From JAOACQ01 sp049968515 (GTDB lineage: Bacteria; Spirochaetota; Brevinematia; Brevinematales; JAOACQ01), in NCBI GenBank assembly GCA_049968515.1, contig JBMFQR010000009.1, positions 1-64,000 on the forward strand: a stretch of 64,000 nt of DNA, given 5' to 3'. The notes beneath the pieces are model-generated. The model was not told the origin of the DNA and ran no database searches. It was given only the letters and a program-made list of their open reading frames with translations. Below are positions 26,969 through 35,930 of the stretch, piece after piece. How positions within the stretch are numbered: position 1 is the stretch's first letter; the number at the start of each line of letters is the position of its first letter. A program made the translations under genes and the position numbers.

Positions 26969-28216
26969 TTAAGCCTCTTTTTCTGATTTGGAAAGGTTTT
27001 TAATAAGATTTGAAAGCTCCTGACGTGTTTCATCATCATCTATAAAGAATTCAAATGCTACATTCAGTCCGGCATTTTCACCGGAAATATAGTGATACCT
27101 GACAACTCTGGATTTAATATTAAGCAATTTATCTTTATACTTTAAAGAAAGCACAACGACTGTATTCTCTTTAATATAGTGAGTGATGTAAACATTCTTT
27201 GTGTTTGCAAGTATTCCCCCCATTGAGAGATCTATAACCGAAAACAAAACATCAGCACTCTCGCTTGTAGTCTGGGTCTTAACAATAACCTCTCCAACAA
27301 TATCAGCTAGTCCCTTTATATAAAATATTTCATAAATACTCAGAGGCTTATACTTGGGATCATTTGGAACAGAAACCTCAATAACACCAAACACTCTATC
27401 ACCAATTATAATCGGAACCATACAATAGGAAATAATCCCCTTGGAAACATAACTCTGTCTGATCTGCTCAAGGATCTGAGGATTAACCTTCTTGCCTACA
27501 ATTTCAAAGTATTTCTCATAACCCACAACTCCATATTTTTCACCAAGATGAACATAACTTGTAAGATTATCGGTATCTCCAACCCAGAATGTTTTTTTAT
27601 AAACATTAACAACATTTTCAATGGGAGTAAGTTTAGAAATATCCTTAAAAAGGTTAATTCTAAACCTGTTTGAAAATCTTGAAAGTTCTTCTCCAATCAT
27701 CTTAATAACTTTTTTGACATCCGGCTTTTCGTTCTGAACCTCAAGATATATACTTCTCAGCGTAGCAGGTAGCTCAGCAAGATTAACAACAGAGGTTTTT
27801 GTAACCTCTGTTGCCTCAATGTTTTTAATAAATACCTTTATTTCTTCAAGACCGGATACTCTCGGATACTTTCTTACAGAATGAAAAAGAAGCTTTTCAG
27901 GAAGGTTCATTTCAAGGTTTCTTAAAGAAGTATTAACAAGTCTTATATTAACCGGTTCAGAACTATAAAAATTATTATTTAAGTCAAAGCAGATTTTTAC
28001 ATTCTTTAAAGCGATAATATCTGGCATCTCATCATAAAAAATTCCCAGCAATGAAGGATCAGCCTTGGTTATAAAACCTGATAATTGAAATCTCTTTTCC
28101 TCATTCTCAAGTCTGATTTTTACCCTGTTCAATCTCAATTTGTTGAATAGAGAAACTATTTCATTTCGCTGACTTATTTCTTTCTCCACAAGTTTTCCCC
28201 TGATTTTAAAGCTCAA
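26969..28216 (-). CDS. PilZ-like protein with central GAF-like region
   Basis: The product is 415 residues with a TTG start at 28216, three bases after the WD40 gene. The N-terminal 110 residues resemble a YcgR-type flanking domain. A central region (about 190-310) with YVHLGEKYGVVGY and CMVPIIIGDRVFGVIEV looks GAF-like. The C-terminus has VIDLSMGGILANTKNVYITH, matching the PilZ DxSxxG motif, but I see no RxxxR before it, so cyclic di-GMP binding is uncertain. A similar layout occurs at 60425. It is the last gene after panD, flaA and WD40. Confidence 0.55.
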   Translation of the reverse strand: MSFKIRGKLVEKEISQRNEIVSLFNKLRLNRVKIRLENEEKRFQLSGFITKADPSLLGIFYDEMPDIIALKNVKICFDLNNNFYSSEPVNIRLVNTSLRNLEMNLPEKLLFHSVRKYPRVSGLEEIKVFIKNIEATEVTKTSVVNLAELPATLRSIYLEVQNEKPDVKKVIKMIGEELSRFSNRFRINLFKDISKLTPIENVVNVYKKTFWVGDTDNLTSYVHLGEKYGVVGYEKYFEIVGKKVNPQILEQIRQSYVSKGIISYCMVPIIIGDRVFGVIEVSVPNDPKYKPLSIYEIFYIKGLADIVGEVIVKTQTTSESADVLFSVIDLSMGGILANTKNVYITHYIKENTVVVLSLKYKDKLLNIKSRVVRYHYISGENAGLNVAFEFFIDDDETRQELSNLIKNLSKSEKEA

Positions 28217-28219
28217 TTC

Positions 28220-29200
28220 CTACTGCACAAGAACCTTATAAAATAAAATATCCCCTTTTTCATTTCCTGCAACAAGTAAACTATTATCTATACTAAAATC
28301 AATGCTAAAAACTGAACTCCCAGCACTAATTTTTTTTAAAACATTGCCTGTGTTTAAACTAAAAAAATATATGTCACCATCCCTACCACCGGAAACAACC
28401 ACATCCTCATCTAAAAATCTCGCAACAAGAACACTATCAATATGTGCACTTAATACCCTTGCAGGTTTATCCAGATTATTCATATCAAAAACGACAACCT
28501 TTCCCCCTGCATCAGCAAAAAGGAAAAAGCTACTGTCTGGAGAAAAATCAACAAACTCTACAGGATAATCATTCTTAATCATTTTTTTCAGCTTCAAATC
28601 TGGAAAATTATAAAGACAAACAAGTTTTTCACTCCCACCACACAGGGCAAATTTCTCATCTTTTGAAATAGAGACACTCCAGACCTCTTTAATGCCGGTA
28701 GAGACCTCTTTCTTCAAAGACAAGTCTGGAAAACTCCACAAAACCAGCCTCCCATCAGATCCACCGGTAAGGATAAAATGATCCTTTGAGATAAATAAAC
28801 TCTGTACTCCAGACCTATGACCAAAAACCCTTGAATAAACCCTGAAAGAATTATTCACATCATAAACAACAATTTCCTCATAGGCACCAACGGCAAGAAA
28901 AGCTCCATTCTTACTAAAACTTACAGGAATACCCCACCTGCCCTTATAATCAAAAGCTATATTTGTAACAACCTTATTTTCTTTCCATCTACATACAGAA
29001 ATAGTGTTATCAGCACTTCCAGAGACTATAACATCACTCCATATATCAAGATAGAATACATAATCCTTATGTTTAAAACCATTAAACAGATAATCAACCT
29101 CTATAATTTTTTCACTTTTTCTATCCACAGATTTAAGGGGTTTACTTTCATTAACACAGGAGAAAAAAAACAAAAAAGAAGAAATCAAAACCAAAAACAT
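28220..29200 (-). CDS. WD40-repeat lipoprotein
   Basis: The product is 326 residues from the ATG at 29200. It has a short hydrophobic signal ending in FFFSC, a likely lipobox, then about seven WD40-type blades (DIWSDVIVSGSADNTISVCRW, SLFISKDHFILTGGSDGRLV, VARFLDEDVVVSGGRDGDIYF). An in-frame TTG at 29290 would put a clear rho-independent hairpin (29213-29239) inside the gene, so the later ATG is preferred although its ribosome-binding site is weak. It is probably a periplasmic or outer-membrane protein-interaction platform. Confidence 0.65.
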   Translation of the reverse strand: MFLVLISSFLFFFSCVNESKPLKSVDRKSEKIIEVDYLFNGFKHKDYVFYLDIWSDVIVSGSADNTISVCRWKENKVVTNIAFDYKGRWGIPVSFSKNGAFLAVGAYEEIVVYDVNNSFRVYSRVFGHRSGVQSLFISKDHFILTGGSDGRLVLWSFPDLSLKKEVSTGIKEVWSVSISKDEKFALCGGSEKLVCLYNFPDLKLKKMIKNDYPVEFVDFSPDSSFFLFADAGGKVVVFDMNNLDKPARVLSAHIDSVLVARFLDEDVVVSGGRDGDIYFFSLNTGNVLKKISAGSSVFSIDFSIDNSLLVAGNEKGDILFYKVLVQ

Positions 29201-29212
29201 CGATATAAACAA

Positions 29213-29239
29213 AAAGGCTGAAGTTTCCCCCCAGCCTTT
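29213..29239 (-). terminator. Rho-independent terminator after the flaA pair
   Basis: On the minus strand AAAGGCTG, an 11-base loop and CAGCCTTT are followed by TTTTTG. It lies 54 bases after the stop of the second flaA gene and just before the WD40 start at 29200. It would make the flaA message largely separate from the downstream genes. Confidence 0.65.
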
Positions 29240-29293
29240 ATAATTATCATAAGAAGTTCCTAACAAAATAGACACAAAGAATAAACTCAAACA

Positions 29294-30016
29294 TTACCAG
29301 TGATCAAGCATATCATCCGGATTCTGTTTTGTCTCAGAAAAGAGATCCACATCCGCTGTCATATAATCCAGATAGGTATAAAATGGCCTCCCCAAAATAT
29401 CATCTGGATCAAAATCAAGCCTAAAACCTATAAATGTAATACCTCTGTCCTCTGTAACCTTATAATTCTCCTGATGAATCGTGTCCGGAATGTTAATATT
29501 TACCTGTTTCCATCCAGTCCATATAAGTTTCTCTGATCTGACAACCTTCAATCTATCCAGATAGTCCTTTAGTATCAAACTTATAGAATGTTTATAATTT
29601 CTACCAACAACCCAGAGAGAAACCGTCTTGGTAATACCCTTTATCTTTATGGGTTTTGCAGGTTCAATAGTTGCCCAGCCCCACTCTCTTTTCATAAACT
29701 CAATCTTTACACCGAGTACATATTTATTTTTGTCAGTTGCAATATCCCTCGGTGAACCCTCTCTTCTCATAGAAGTTGCAATTCCAAAGTCTCTCGGCAT
29801 AAAGGCAGTCCATTCTCCTGCTGTTTCAAAATCTTCCACGAGTACAGTCTGAACAAGCTCGGTTGCTACAGTTTTATCAGCCGATTCTCTTGCGTTTGTA
29901 TTAATAACCTCAAGCTCGCCAACTCTTTTATAACCCGCATCACCAACCTGCTGGGAATAAATAATCCCTGTAAGTAACAGTGTAAACAATGTAAAATAAA
30001 ATATTTTCCCTTTCAT
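29294..30016 (-). CDS. flaA: Periplasmic flagellar filament outer-layer (sheath) protein FlaA
   Basis: The product is 240 residues with an N-terminal signal peptide (cleavage near residue 21, IIYSQQ). The core starts VLVEDFETAGEWTAF and has GVKIEFMKREWGWATIEPAKP, VSLWVVGRNYKHSISLILKD and YTYLDYMTADVDLFSE, which are the strands of the spirochaete FlaA family. FlaA sheathes the FlaB core of the endoflagellum in the periplasm. It lies 12 bases after a second flaA. AGAGGTGTGAT precedes the ATG. Confidence 0.88.
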   Translation of the reverse strand: MKGKIFYFTLFTLLLTGIIYSQQVGDAGYKRVGELEVINTNARESADKTVATELVQTVLVEDFETAGEWTAFMPRDFGIATSMRREGSPRDIATDKNKYVLGVKIEFMKREWGWATIEPAKPIKIKGITKTVSLWVVGRNYKHSISLILKDYLDRLKVVRSEKLIWTGWKQVNINIPDTIHQENYKVTEDRGITFIGFRLDFDPDDILGRPFYTYLDYMTADVDLFSETKQNPDDMLDHW

Positions 30017-30028
30017 ATCACACCTCTC

Positions 30029-30841
30029 TTACCAAGCCTTTGTGGCAAGGTCATCGCCATTGAACCTTTCCAAATAAACATCAGTCTGAACCTGCAGATA
30101 ATCAAAATAGGCATAGAATTGATCCACTCTCTCATCGGGATACGCCCATATCTTGATAGTCTGAAGCTTCAATGGCTTTAAAAAAGGCACCCTGTTCTCA
30201 GCCTGTGGAATATATTCAGGTATCTTGGTTCTCAAGTTTCTCCATCCAACATACTTAATGTCACCCACCGGTATTCTATGGAGAAAACCCTTGTAATCAA
30301 GCAGATAAAACTCAATCCAATAATTATAGTTTCCACCCCATACCCACATATCAAGACTTTTAATAATACCCACAAGTGGCAATGGCTCAAGTTTAGCCTC
30401 GACATCAGCATTGGGTGCACCTTGTGAGTCTAAAATACTCTTACCATCAGTCTTGGCAGGATAAAGCTCAATCCAATTATAACCTTTTTTAATAAACTGA
30501 GCCTTCACTCCCAACGACCATTTTTGCCTGACATCAACCTCCTGAGGTAAACCCAGCGGCTTTGCTTCAAAATACCTTACATTGCAGGCATTTGAATCCC
30601 ACCCACTCATTTCCTTTGTGGGGTCGCTCGGTTTTGCAAATCTTGAAAACCTCACCTTCCATACAACACCATTGGTTTGATCCTTTTCATCTCCGAAATC
30701 AGAGACAGTTATAGTCTGGAGATTGATAGTTTCTCTGCCTTTCTCAGAAAAACCAAAAGAAAAAACAACATTATAAGCTGCCATAGATATAAATAAGATC
30801 AGCAAAAAAGTAAATAACTTCAACCTTCCTTTGTATTTCAT
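30029..30841 (-). CDS. flaA: Periplasmic flagellar filament outer-layer protein FlaA (second paralogue)
   Basis: The product is 270 residues from the ATG at 30841 with GAGAGGC upstream; an in-frame start further up would overlap panD. It has a signal peptide ending near VVFSFGFS. The core includes KWSLGVKAQFIKKGYNWIEL, SLDMWVWGGNYNYWIEFYLL and FYAYFDYLQVQTDVYLE, which parallel the neighbouring FlaA. Two FlaA proteins in tandem are also known in Leptospira. The pair is strong evidence that the organism has periplasmic flagella. Confidence 0.88.
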   Translation of the reverse strand: MKYKGRLKLFTFLLILFISMAAYNVVFSFGFSEKGRETINLQTITVSDFGDEKDQTNGVVWKVRFSRFAKPSDPTKEMSGWDSNACNVRYFEAKPLGLPQEVDVRQKWSLGVKAQFIKKGYNWIELYPAKTDGKSILDSQGAPNADVEAKLEPLPLVGIIKSLDMWVWGGNYNYWIEFYLLDYKGFLHRIPVGDIKYVGWRNLRTKIPEYIPQAENRVPFLKPLKLQTIKIWAYPDERVDQFYAYFDYLQVQTDVYLERFNGDDLATKAW

Positions 30842-30857
30842 ATGCCTCTCCTTAGAA

Positions 30858-31226
30858 CTATTTTTTTTCAAACAGAAGCTTCTCAATTCTGTTGTTACTA
30901 TCAAGTAAAACAATTTTCGGTGTAAAATTTTTTAATTCATTTTCATCAATCAAAGCAAAGGCGGCAATTATAACCTTATCACCCTTCTGATTCAAATGTG
31001 CAGCGGCTCCATTCAAACAGATTACTCCACTTCCTCTCTCTCCAGGAATGGCATAAGTCATAAGTCTTGACCCATTTGTAATATTCCATACATGCACCTG
31101 TTCATAGGAATGTATATCCGCTGCCTCCATAAGAGACACATCTATTGTTATACTGCCTACATAATCAATATTTGTTTCTGTAACCGCCGCTCTATGAATC
31201 TTCGACTTCAAAATACTTACAAGCAT
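30858..31226 (-). CDS. panD: Aspartate 1-decarboxylase proenzyme
   Basis: The product is 122 residues, the PanD length. It makes beta-alanine for pantothenate. The self-cleavage site is YVGSIT (Gly24-Ser25, numbering from the ATG at 31226), which yields the pyruvoyl group. The catalytic region also shows Lys9 and the conserved NGAAAH motif near residue 72. It sits immediately before the flaA genes in the same direction, an unusual metabolic neighbour. Confidence 0.94.
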   Translation of the reverse strand: MLVSILKSKIHRAAVTETNIDYVGSITIDVSLMEAADIHSYEQVHVWNITNGSRLMTYAIPGERGSGVICLNGAAAHLNQKGDKVIIAAFALIDENELKNFTPKIVLLDSNNRIEKLLFEKK

Positions 31227-31248
31227 CAATTCAACCTACATAATACTT

Positions 31249-31277
31249 ATTTTAATACACAAAAAAAAATATGTAAA
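31249..31277 (-). promoter_or_regulatory. Sigma-70-type promoter of the panD-flaA-flaA unit
   Basis: On the minus strand TTTACA (31272-31277), a 17-base spacer and TAAAAT (31249-31254) lie just upstream of the panD ATG at 31226. This suggests that flaA is expressed from a housekeeping promoter via panD. Confidence 0.6.
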
Positions 31278-31282
31278 GAGTT

Positions 31283-31975
31283 TTAATATATTTTTAAATA
31301 AAAATCTTTATTTCCCCAGTATCTTTCAATCTTATTAAGAATATCTCCATCCTCATCTTTCACATCAAACCTCACAAAGATATTATACTCCCCTACTTCA
31401 AGGAAATCCCCATCAGTTTTTCTTGCATTCCAGTATTTTGTCAGTTGTGCCTGTCCATTAATAACCTTTATATTTTTCACACTTGAAATCAAAAATCTTG
31501 GCTTTTCTTTCCCTTTTGGAATAGCATAAACATAAAAATCAACACTTGATGCCTTTTCTGATTTAACAACAACCGCAAAAGTAAGCTTTAAGAACTTACG
31601 TGGAGAAACACTCTGCCCACTTTTATCATTACCAATAATTATGTAGCTCCCCGCTTTTTGAGAAGCAATCTTTTTAGAGGGTTTAACCTCTATACCTTCA
31701 TCTGCAATCTTAGGTTTTTCTTCTACTTCAACAACAGATGTTGAAGAGGCAGATAATTCTCCCACTTTCTGTGATTCAGATACAACATTTGTATTACTAA
31801 CCTTCTCGGTAATCTCTTCATCCATTACAATGTTTGTAGAAGTATTTGTACCCAAAAGATTTTCCTTTAAAAGCTCTGCAACAAGATCCTTCTCAGAAGG
31901 AGTTTTTTCTTTTTTTTCACATGCTCCTATTACAAAGAATGCCAGTGCTATTAACAAAATAAAAAATCTTTTCAC
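31283..31975 (-). CDS. Lipoprotein with C-terminal FlgD-like beta domain
   Basis: The product is 230 residues with a GTG start following AGGAGGCTGGA. The signal ends in IGAC (lipid Cys19). A long disordered linker rich in Ser, Thr, Val and Glu (about 35-105) is followed by a beta domain ending in YWNARKTDGDFLEVGEYNIF and FDVKDEDGD. This resembles the Ig-like FlgD/FlaA-associated domain that builds out of 'construct + tag' repeats. The function is unknown. It is nine bases downstream of the DUF1015 gene. Confidence 0.5.
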   Translation of the reverse strand: MKRFFILLIALAFFVIGACEKKEKTPSEKDLVAELLKENLLGTNTSTNIVMDEEITEKVSNTNVVSESQKVGELSASSTSVVEVEEKPKIADEGIEVKPSKKIASQKAGSYIIIGNDKSGQSVSPRKFLKLTFAVVVKSEKASSVDFYVYAIPKGKEKPRFLISSVKNIKVINGQAQLTKYWNARKTDGDFLEVGEYNIFVRFDVKDEDGDILNKIERYWGNKDFYLKIY

Positions 31976-31984
31976 TCCAGCCTC

Positions 31985-33271
31985 CTATTCAGCCAGAAAA
32001 CCAGAATATCTAAAAGAAAATAAAATCAGACCAACGGGTATCTGGGGAAAAAGACAAAAACTATTAGGAGAACTCTCCTTATTATTATCCATCAATCCAA
32101 TTATTTTTGACTTGTTGGTTCCATTCAAAAATAAAGTAGCCTCGTGTGTGCCATTTTTTACATATTCACAGGCAGTTTCATAATCATAAAAATAGCTTAC
32201 AACTGAATCATCAAGGGGACTTACATTAATTTTTGCAAGCAATGTCTTATTAAGAACATCTATATCAACAAAGTTACCCGTCTGTGACTTATAGCTCAAC
32301 ATAAAATATCTATTCAGGGCAGCTTTATGATAAAAACCAAAACTTACAACGCCCTTGCCTCTGTTCTCTGAAATCAAAAGACTAAGCTTTCTTCTTGCAA
32401 TCAACTCCTCTCTCTGATTATTGAACTGAAGTGCTGCAAACTTATAATCGATTGAAAGAACCTTTAAAAACTCTGTTATCGGAATATTTAACTTCCTCAA
32501 ACCCCTGTGAACCGGATTGATTTGAACCCCATCATTATAAAAGTTAAATAAACATACAAGAGTATAATTAAATGCCTCTTTCCCAGTATATTTTTGACCC
32601 TTCTGGCTCTTCATTTCCTTCATATATTTTAAAGCAGCCTCATAATCCGAATGCCCATCTACAATATATACAGGAGTATTCTTAAAGAAATTTTTTACCT
32701 CTTTAAATAGTTCAACGTTATCAATCTTAAATAATTTATAATTTGTCTTAAAAAAATCAAATTCAAAAATAAGCTGTTTATCTGGAAATTTAATCAGTTT
32801 GTCTTCCAGAATACCATTCTGGTCTTTATATAAACAACCCACTGGCTTCAAACTCGACTGGGACTCTTTTAATAAAGAATACCTCTCATTTGTATACTTC
32901 TCAAGAGGCATTTCTCCCCTTTTTACACTTTTACCATAGTCCTCAAGCTTGAGAAGGCCTATCAACCCAGCAACCCTTCGCTGTTCCCCACCACTTACTT
33001 TTTCTGCCTCAACAACATAAAAAGAGGGTTTCTTATCTATAATCAAAACATCACGAAGCAACCAACCAAAAAATTTATTTACAGCATTTTTATACTTCTC
33101 TGCTTCATTTCCATCAGGTAATAACAAATGAGCATAATTGTTTACTTCTTCCTTTAATTTTGATCTAACTTCTTCCGTGATGAATGCAAAGCCGGGAGAA
33201 ACAAGACTCTCAATTTTACTAACTTTATCTGGATTATAATAAACCCCTCCAAAAGGAATTACATCTGGCAT
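31985..33271 (-). CDS. DUF1015 family protein
   Basis: The product is 428 residues from the ATG at 33271 (AAGGAGAAGTG upstream). The DUF1015 pattern is visible: VIPFGGVYYNPDKV near the start, a middle PVYIVDGHSDYEAALKYM, YTLVCLFNFYNDGVQINPVH and a later MDNNKESSP. It is found widely beside serine/phosphoglycerate metabolism genes in other bacteria, but its function is unresolved. A sigma-28-like -10 sequence occurs in its leader (33302-33317). The 114-base gap to clpC carries only this leader. Confidence 0.7.
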   Translation of the reverse strand: MPDVIPFGGVYYNPDKVSKIESLVSPGFAFITEEVRSKLKEEVNNYAHLLLPDGNEAEKYKNAVNKFFGWLLRDVLIIDKKPSFYVVEAEKVSGGEQRRVAGLIGLLKLEDYGKSVKRGEMPLEKYTNERYSLLKESQSSLKPVGCLYKDQNGILEDKLIKFPDKQLIFEFDFFKTNYKLFKIDNVELFKEVKNFFKNTPVYIVDGHSDYEAALKYMKEMKSQKGQKYTGKEAFNYTLVCLFNFYNDGVQINPVHRGLRKLNIPITEFLKVLSIDYKFAALQFNNQREELIARRKLSLLISENRGKGVVSFGFYHKAALNRYFMLSYKSQTGNFVDIDVLNKTLLAKINVSPLDDSVVSYFYDYETACEYVKNGTHEATLFLNGTNKSKIIGLMDNNKESSPNSFCLFPQIPVGLILFSFRYSGFLAE

Positions 33272-33301
33272 CACTTCTCCTTAAAAAAAAATACAATCCA
33301 T

Positions 33302-33317
33302 TTAGATTTATCGGAAA
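33302..33317 (-). promoter_or_regulatory. Shared 16-mer containing a sigma-28-type -10 element
   Basis: The minus strand reads TTTCCGATAAATCTAA, identical over 16 bases to 60397-60412 upstream of the PilZ-like gene. TCCGATAA matches the sigma-28 -10 consensus GCCGATAA at seven of eight positions. The -35 position here is a poor match, so its promoter strength is doubtful. Confidence 0.4.
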
Positions 33318-33388
33318 CTTATAATATAAAAATAAAGAAATTCTTAATAAATAGAGCGGTTATATCAACGGTTGCATCAGATTATTTA

Positions 33389-35920
33389 TTAAAAACCTTT
33401 GCTATGCTCAACCACAATCTGCTTTATTTTATCCTTTAGTTTTTTATCTTTCTTTGCCTTCTTTGTTTTATAACCCTCAAGCAAAAATTTCACCTCACCC
33501 CCTTCAAGATAAACTTTAACACTCTTTCTTGAATTTTCAGAAAAAATATCACTGCCAAGAGAAAAAAGATAATCAGTAAATGGAATCTCTATAAATTTGT
33601 TTATCGCTCTCAAAAGTGATCTTGCTCCATACTTTTTATCATAGCCATTTTCAACAATATAATTCTTAACATCATCTCCGACATCAAGATATAAACCATT
33701 CAAAATGAGTGTATCATTCAACTCATTAATCATTTTTCCAGCAATAGAAATAAGCACCTCCCTGCCAAGTCGATTAAAAATAACAATCTCATCTATTCTG
33801 TTTATCAATTCAATCTTAAAAATCTTTTTTAATTCAGAAATAAAAAACTCATTATTTTCCATTTCAGTTCTACCCGACAAAAATCCCGGCCTTTCTCTGC
33901 CATAAAATTTTTCTGTTCCAATATTAGAAGTCAATATTATTACAGTATTTTTAAAATCCACAATATTTCCAAGACTATCGCTCAATCTACCTTCTTCAAG
34001 AATCTGAAGCAAAATATTATAAATATCCGGATGTGCCTTTTCAATCTCATCAAACAAAACCACGGAATAAGGCTTTCTTCTCACCTTTTCAGTTAAAATT
34101 CCTCCAGATTCATATCCAACATAACCCGGCGGAGCACCTATAATCTTTGATACCTGAAACTTCTCCATATATTCTGACATATCAAGCTGAATTAGTTCAT
34201 TCTCCGAACCAAACATAAACTTTGCCAGTGCCTTTGCAAGCGCGGTTTTTCCTACACCAGTAGGACCCAAAAAAACAAAGCTTCCTATAGGCTTATTTAC
34301 TTTTCTGATACCTGCTACACTTTTTTTAATCGCATCCGAAAGCACCTTTATGGCATAATCCTGACCCAAAATGCTCTTTTTCAACTCTTCCTCTATGGAT
34401 AGATATTTATTTCTATCCACTCCTCTGTCAATCACTGAAACTGGCAGTCCAGTAATGAAAGAAACAACATCCTCTATCTCTTTTCTACCAAGCTCTATCC
34501 TTCTACTTTTTATGTTATTCTTATGCCATTTCTTTAACAAATTGTAATACTGCGCCTTTAATCTTTCAATTTCATCACGGAAAAATGCTGCCTGTCCAAA
34601 ATTTTGATATTTTACAAACAATTTTTTGTCTTCTTCAAGCTGCTTCAATTTAAGCTCGATCTTAACAATTTCCTTCGGTTTTTCTTCCTGTCTGCTTCCC
34701 CAGTATGCACCGGCTTCATCCATCAGATCAATAGCCTTATCAGGTAACCTTCTTTCCGGTAAAAACCTGCTTGAAAGATGCACAATGGTTGAAATAGCTT
34801 CCTTTGTAAAAGAAACATTATGATAATCCTCATATTTGACCTTTAATTGAGACAATATCTTTATTGTCTCCTCTATAGAGGGCTCATTAATAATTACAGG
34901 CTGAAACCTGCGAAGTAAAGCCTTATCTTTCTCAATTTTCCTTCGATATTCATCAAAGGTAGTAGCACCTATACAATGGAAGCTCCCCCTTGCCAGTGCA
35001 GGTTTCAACATATTTGAAGCATCAAGGGCACCATCAGAATTTCCAGCACCCAGAATTGTATGTATCTCATCAATAAATACAATAACATCCTCTGAATCCT
35101 CAACCTCTTTGATAAGGTTTTTAAGTCTCTCCTCAAATTCACCCCTGTATTTCGTACCAGCCACTATCAATCCCATATCCAGCAGCATAATCCTTTTATT
35201 TTTTAACTTATCCGGCACCATTCCCATAACAATCAACTGGGCAAGACCTTCAACTATTGCAGTTTTACCAACACCTGCCTCACCAATAAGTATGGGATTA
35301 TTTTTCTGCCTTCTCGATAGTATCTGAATTAATCTCTGAAGCTCTGATTCCCTTCCAACAACAGGATCCAGAAGATTTTGTGAAGCCATAAGTGTTAAGT
35401 TTCTTGAAAACTTATCAAGAAAAGGAGTTTTAACATTCTTCTTGGAAGGAATTTTATTTGCTACAAAAAAATCTCCATATCCCACAATCTTTATAATTGC
35501 CTGCCTTAACATTGGCAAATCAATGCCTCTATTTTCAAGAAAAACAGGGAGAACGGCTTCATCATCGTTTTCTGCAAATATTCCAAGTAAAAGATGTTCT
35601 GTCCCAACATAATTATGTCCTATCTCCTCCGCTTCCTGTTTGGCTAATTCCACCACATTTAAAAATCTGTTTGAAAGAGGTATACTGCCTAAAATAAAGT
35701 TCTGACTTATCCTTGAACGAATTGTTGTCTCGACCTCTCTTTTCAAATCCTCTATGTCAATTCCAAGATTTCTTAATGCCTTAATTCCTATTCCATCCCC
35801 CTCGCGGATCAAAGCAAGAAATAAATGTTCAGGCAAAACACTTGGACATGAAAGTCTTCGAGCTTCCTGATAGGAAAGAATATCAAGAATTTTTTGTGCA
35901 CGTGGAGTAAAAGCACTCAT
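33389..35920 (-). CDS. clpC: ATP-dependent Clp protease ATPase subunit ClpC
   Basis: This 843-residue AAA+ unfoldase has a double Clp-N domain (residues 1-145), D1 with Walker A GEAGVGKT (213-220) and FIDEIHTILGAG, a ClpC-length middle domain with a UVR-like helix (KQLEEDKKLFVKYQNFGQAA), and D2 with GPTGVGKTALAKAL and VLFDEIEKAHPDI. In Gram-positive bacteria ClpC-ClpP degrades proteins tagged with phospho-arginine by McsB. Here it directly follows mcsB, so the same pathway is expected. clpP is not in the window. AAGGTGTGATTT precedes the ATG. Confidence 0.92.
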   Translation of the reverse strand: MSAFTPRAQKILDILSYQEARRLSCPSVLPEHLFLALIREGDGIGIKALRNLGIDIEDLKREVETTIRSRISQNFILGSIPLSNRFLNVVELAKQEAEEIGHNYVGTEHLLLGIFAENDDEAVLPVFLENRGIDLPMLRQAIIKIVGYGDFFVANKIPSKKNVKTPFLDKFSRNLTLMASQNLLDPVVGRESELQRLIQILSRRQKNNPILIGEAGVGKTAIVEGLAQLIVMGMVPDKLKNKRIMLLDMGLIVAGTKYRGEFEERLKNLIKEVEDSEDVIVFIDEIHTILGAGNSDGALDASNMLKPALARGSFHCIGATTFDEYRRKIEKDKALLRRFQPVIINEPSIEETIKILSQLKVKYEDYHNVSFTKEAISTIVHLSSRFLPERRLPDKAIDLMDEAGAYWGSRQEEKPKEIVKIELKLKQLEEDKKLFVKYQNFGQAAFFRDEIERLKAQYYNLLKKWHKNNIKSRRIELGRKEIEDVVSFITGLPVSVIDRGVDRNKYLSIEEELKKSILGQDYAIKVLSDAIKKSVAGIRKVNKPIGSFVFLGPTGVGKTALAKALAKFMFGSENELIQLDMSEYMEKFQVSKIIGAPPGYVGYESGGILTEKVRRKPYSVVLFDEIEKAHPDIYNILLQILEEGRLSDSLGNIVDFKNTVIILTSNIGTEKFYGRERPGFLSGRTEMENNEFFISELKKIFKIELINRIDEIVIFNRLGREVLISIAGKMINELNDTLILNGLYLDVGDDVKNYIVENGYDKKYGARSLLRAINKFIEIPFTDYLFSLGSDIFSENSRKSVKVYLEGGEVKFLLEGYKTKKAKKDKKLKDKIKQIVVEHSKGF

Positions 35921-35930
35921 AAATCACACC

